A DNA stretch of 8,526 bases from Eubacterium sp. UBA3279 (lineage in GTDB: Bacteria; Bacillota; Clostridia; Lachnospirales; Lachnospiraceae): the NCBI GenBank assembly GCA_002361775.1, contig DETV01000094.1, forward strand, positions 1 to 8,526. Direction: 5' to 3'. Positions 6,457 through 8,526 of the stretch are shown piece after piece. The stretch's first letter is position 1; each line of letters starts with the position of its first letter. Under the pieces are notes generated by a model. The model worked only from the letters and a program-made list of their open reading frames with translations, ran no database searches and was not told where the DNA came from. The position numbers were made by a program, and so were the translations under genes.

Positions 6457-6518
6457 AGGTCGATATGTATTTCAATACAGATAACATATAACTGAGATAT
6501 ATAGAATAGAAAGAAAAC

Positions 6519-6524
6519 AGGAGG
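6519..6524 (+). promoter_or_regulatory. Ribosome binding site of the VOC gene
   Basis: A consensus AGGAGG ends eight bases before the ATG at 6533 and fixes that start in preference to the internal ATGs at codons 4 and 5. Confidence 0.8.
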
Positions 6525-6532
6525 ACAAAATC

Positions 6533-6910
6533 ATGTTTGATATGATGCATCATATTGCAATTATAGGGAGTGATTATGAAAAGTCAAAACATTTTTACGT
6601 GGATCTGCTGGGGTTTCAGATAATCAGAGAAAATTATCGGGAAGAACGTGATGATTATAAGATTGATTTGGCATTTGGACAACAGGAAATAGAACTTTTT
6701 ATCATAAAAAATGCTCCTGCTCGTGTAAATTATCCGGAAGCACTGGGATTAAGGCATCTGGCATTTAAGGTTGAGAGCGTAGACGATACAGTGAAAGTGT
6801 TAAATGAAAAAGGAATTGAGACGGAACCGGTACGGCTGGATGATTATACTGGGAAAAAGATGACTTTTTTTCATGATCCTGACGGATTGCCATTGGAGAT
6901 TCACGAATAA
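6533..6910 (+). CDS. VOC-family metalloenzyme, YaeR/GloA2-like (glyoxalase I fold)
   Basis: This 125-residue protein is a complete single vicinal-oxygen-chelate unit of two beta-alpha-beta-beta-beta modules, usually dimeric and binding a divalent metal. Likely metal ligands are His7 (MHHIAI), Glu54 (EIELF), His75 (LRHLAF) and Glu122 (LPLEIHE), the H/E/H/E set of glyoxalase I-type enzymes. From memory it resembles E. coli YaeR closely, for example GLRHLAF, DDYTGKK and TFFHDPDGLPLE. YaeR-like proteins are annotated as lactoylglutathione lyase homologues, but Clostridia generally lack glutathione, so the true substrate may be another thiol adduct or something else. It has its own promoter (6401-6429) and an ideal AGGAGG site. 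The gene is intact, unlike its upstream neighbours. Confidence 0.88.
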   Translation: MFDMMHHIAIIGSDYEKSKHFYVDLLGFQIIRENYREERDDYKIDLAFGQQEIELFIIKNAPARVNYPEALGLRHLAFKVESVDDTVKVLNEKGIETEPVRLDDYTGKKMTFFHDPDGLPLEIHE

Positions 6911-6939
6911 GGATGGGACAGAAATAAATAGTTTTAGGA

Positions 6940-6968
6940 TTGCCATGGAAAAAGAGCTGTGCTATAAT
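6940..6968 (+). promoter_or_regulatory. Sigma-A promoter of thrC
   Basis: TTGCCA (6940-6945) and a perfect TATAAT (6963-6968) are 17 bases apart, and TGC directly before the -10 makes it an extended -10 promoter. Transcription would start near 6975, about 75 bases before the ATG. No leader peptide, T-box or terminator-like hairpin is visible in that leader. No terminator separates it from the VOC gene. Confidence 0.8.
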
Positions 6969-7035
6969 CATATACTATAGTGATTTAATACATAAAAGTG
7001 CGGTAGGGAAGCAATTGGTTCCTGAACAAACAGAT

Positions 7036-7041
7036 AGGAGA
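7036..7041 (+). promoter_or_regulatory. Ribosome binding site of thrC
   Basis: AGGAGA ends nine bases before the ATG at 7051 and supports that start, which gives the usual short N-terminus before the TRG motif. Confidence 0.65.
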
Positions 7042-7050
7042 GAGAACAGG

Positions 7051-8526
7051 ATGGAAGTATTATACAGAAGTACCAGAGGAGATAACACAGCAGTAACAGC
7101 ATCTCGTGCTATTTTGAAAGGATTGTCTGAAGACGGAGGCCTTTACGTACCGGATCAGATTCCGTCACTGGATATTCCTGTCCAGGATCTGGCAAAAATG
7201 TCTTATCAGGAGGTGGCTTATCAGGTGATGAGTCGTTTTCTGACTGATTTCACGGAAGAAGAGTTAAGAAGTTGTATTCAGCGTGCGTATGATAAAAAGT
7301 TTGATACCGAGGTGATCGCGCCGATTACAAAAGCAGACGGGGCTTATTTCCTGGAATTGTTTCATGGAGCAACGATTGCTTTTAAAGATATGGCATTGTC
7401 TATTTTGCCTTATCTTCTTACCACATCTGCAAAAAAGAATCAGATTAAAAATGATATTGTAATTTTGACAGCAACTTCCGGAGATACAGGAAAAGCGGCT
7501 ATGGCTGGTTTTGCTGATGTGCCGGGAACCAAGATTATTGTATTTTATCCGAAGGATGGCGTCAGCCCTATTCAGGAAAAGCAGATGGTTACCCAGAAAG
7601 GAAAAAATACATATGTGGTTTCTATTTATGGAAATTTTGATGATGCGCAGACTGGGGTAAAGAAGATTTTTAATGATGTCCAGATGAAACAGGAGCTGGA
7701 AGAAGCAGGATATCAGTTTTCTTCTGCGAATTCTATAAATATCGGGCGTCTTGTTCCTCAGATTGTGTATTATGTGTATGCATATGCTCAGTTATATAAG
7801 AATGGTCAGATCAGTGAAGATGAGAAGATTAATGTAGTTGTTCCTACAGGTAATTTTGGAAATATTCTTGCGGCTTTTTATGCTAAAAATATGGGATTAC
7901 CGATCAGAAAATTGATTTGTGCTTCCAATGATAATAAAGTATTGTATGATTTCTTTTCTACGGGAGAATATGACAGAAACCGGGAGTTTATTTTAACCAC
8001 ATCTCCATCTATGGATATTTTGATTTCCAGTAATCTGGAACGACTGATTTATCGTATTGCAGGAAATGATTCTGCTAAAACCAAGGAACTGATGGATGCT
8101 TTGACTGTTACAGGAAAGTATTCTATTACAGAGGAGATGAGAAATCAGTTAAGTGATTTCTATGGAAATTATGCCAGTGAAGAAGAGACAGCATCAATTA
8201 TTCGAAGAATTTATCAGGAGTGTGGTTATGTAATAGATACCCATACTGCAGTTGCTGCATCTGTTTACGAAAAATATAAAAAGGATACACAGGATACCAC
8301 AAAGACAGTGATTGCATCTACAGCCAGTCCTTACAAATTTACCCGCAGTGTGATGGAAGCTATTGATCGGGAAAAATATGCAGGTATGGAAGATTTCACA
8401 TTAGTGGATGAACTTTCAGATATTTCCAATGTTCCGGTTCCTCCTGCTATTGAAGAAATCCGTGATGCAAAAATACTCCATAATACTACGGTGGAAGTAG
8501 ATGAGATGCCGGGAATCGTAAAGAAA
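7051..8526 (+). CDS. thrC: Threonine synthase (3' end beyond the window)
   Basis: This PLP enzyme converts O-phospho-L-homoserine to L-threonine and phosphate, the last step of threonine biosynthesis, in the cytoplasm. The frame is open for 492 codons to the window edge without a stop. The start MEVLYRSTRGD and SEDGGLYVP (26-34) match the threonine synthase N-terminal domain. The PLP-binding lysine is Lys112 in FHGATIAFKDMA. The TATSGDTGKAA block (about 141-151) holds the phosphate-binding residues. Later landmarks are SANSINIGRL, the glycine-rich VPTGNFGN phosphate loop, and DTHTAVA and STASPYKF near the C-terminus. The length fits the long bacterial form of about 490-500 residues, so only a few codons are probably missing. 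It has its own strong promoter; any downstream partner lies outside the window. Confidence 0.95.
   Translation, partial: MEVLYRSTRGDNTAVTASRAILKGLSEDGGLYVPDQIPSLDIPVQDLAKMSYQEVAYQVMSRFLTDFTEEELRSCIQRAYDKKFDTEVIAPITKADGAYFLELFHGATIAFKDMALSILPYLLTTSAKKNQIKNDIVILTATSGDTGKAAMAGFADVPGTKIIVFYPKDGVSPIQEKQMVTQKGKNTYVVSIYGNFDDAQTGVKKIFNDVQMKQELEEAGYQFSSANSINIGRLVPQIVYYVYAYAQLYKNGQISEDEKINVVVPTGNFGNILAAFYAKNMGLPIRKLICASNDNKVLYDFFSTGEYDRNREFILTTSPSMDILISSNLERLIYRIAGNDSAKTKELMDALTVTGKYSITEEMRNQLSDFYGNYASEEETASIIRRIYQECGYVIDTHTAVAASVYEKYKKDTQDTTKTVIASTASPYKFTRSVMEAIDREKYAGMEDFTLVDELSDISNVPVPPAIEEIRDAKILHNTTVEVDEMPGIVKK

Noticed and set aside
6215..6553. A 112-codon minus-strand open frame over the Fic remnant and VOC leader
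   Set aside because: No recognisable protein pattern, and it runs opposite to clear promoter and Fic signals on the plus strand.
6911..6939. Gap between VOC gene and thrC promoter searched for a terminator
   Set aside because: No hairpin with a following T-run is present.
6969..7050. Leader of thrC searched for a T-box, riboswitch or threonine attenuator
   Set aside because: Only about 75 bases long, with no run of Thr or Ile codons, no T-box sequence and no terminator hairpin.

Overview
The window looks like a chromosomal segment of a low-GC, Gram-positive gut-type Clostridium, most likely a member of the Lachnospiraceae. This rests on the A/T-rich codon use, strong AGGAGG-like ribosome binding sites, consensus sigma-A promoters, the Bce-type ABC transporter, and the protein styles seen. 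It is an inference from style, not a database match. All genes read on the + strand.

Positions 1-2877 hold a BceAB-type ABC transporter: an ATPase (120-887) overlapping its FtsX-like permease (880-2877). Such pairs are normally encoded beside a two-component system and defend the cell wall against peptide antibiotics. The 3' end of some upstream gene is probably visible in the first 115 bases. A consensus promoter at 2930-2957, preceded by a tandem TTyCTTAA repeat, then drives a membrane-anchored D-Ala-D-Ala carboxypeptidase (3013-4086). Cell-envelope function is therefore the theme of the first half.

Positions 4087-4409 are non-coding, with an extended -10 promoter-like site and a convincing intrinsic terminator about 75 bases after it, so a short RNA is possible. 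A nucleoside phosphorylase-family gene (4410-5186) follows.

Positions 5190-6495 are a gene graveyard. They contain an N-terminally truncated, internally shortened MATE transporter, a 52-codon ORF that may be an AraC-type regulator remnant, and a Fic-family gene with a 1-base frameshift and no catalytic motif. This looks like the remains of accessory genes left after successive deletions.

A consensus promoter at 6401-6429, sitting between two short inverted repeats, precedes a YaeR-like VOC metalloenzyme (6533-6910). A strong extended -10 promoter at 6940-6968 then drives threonine synthase thrC (7051 to the window edge, still open). These last two genes are intact housekeeping functions bordering the decayed patch.

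I did not find a clearly new system. The observations most worth checking are the decayed block and its Fic remnant, the promoter flanked by inverted repeats, the possible small RNA, and the response-regulator-like repeat in front of the carboxypeptidase.
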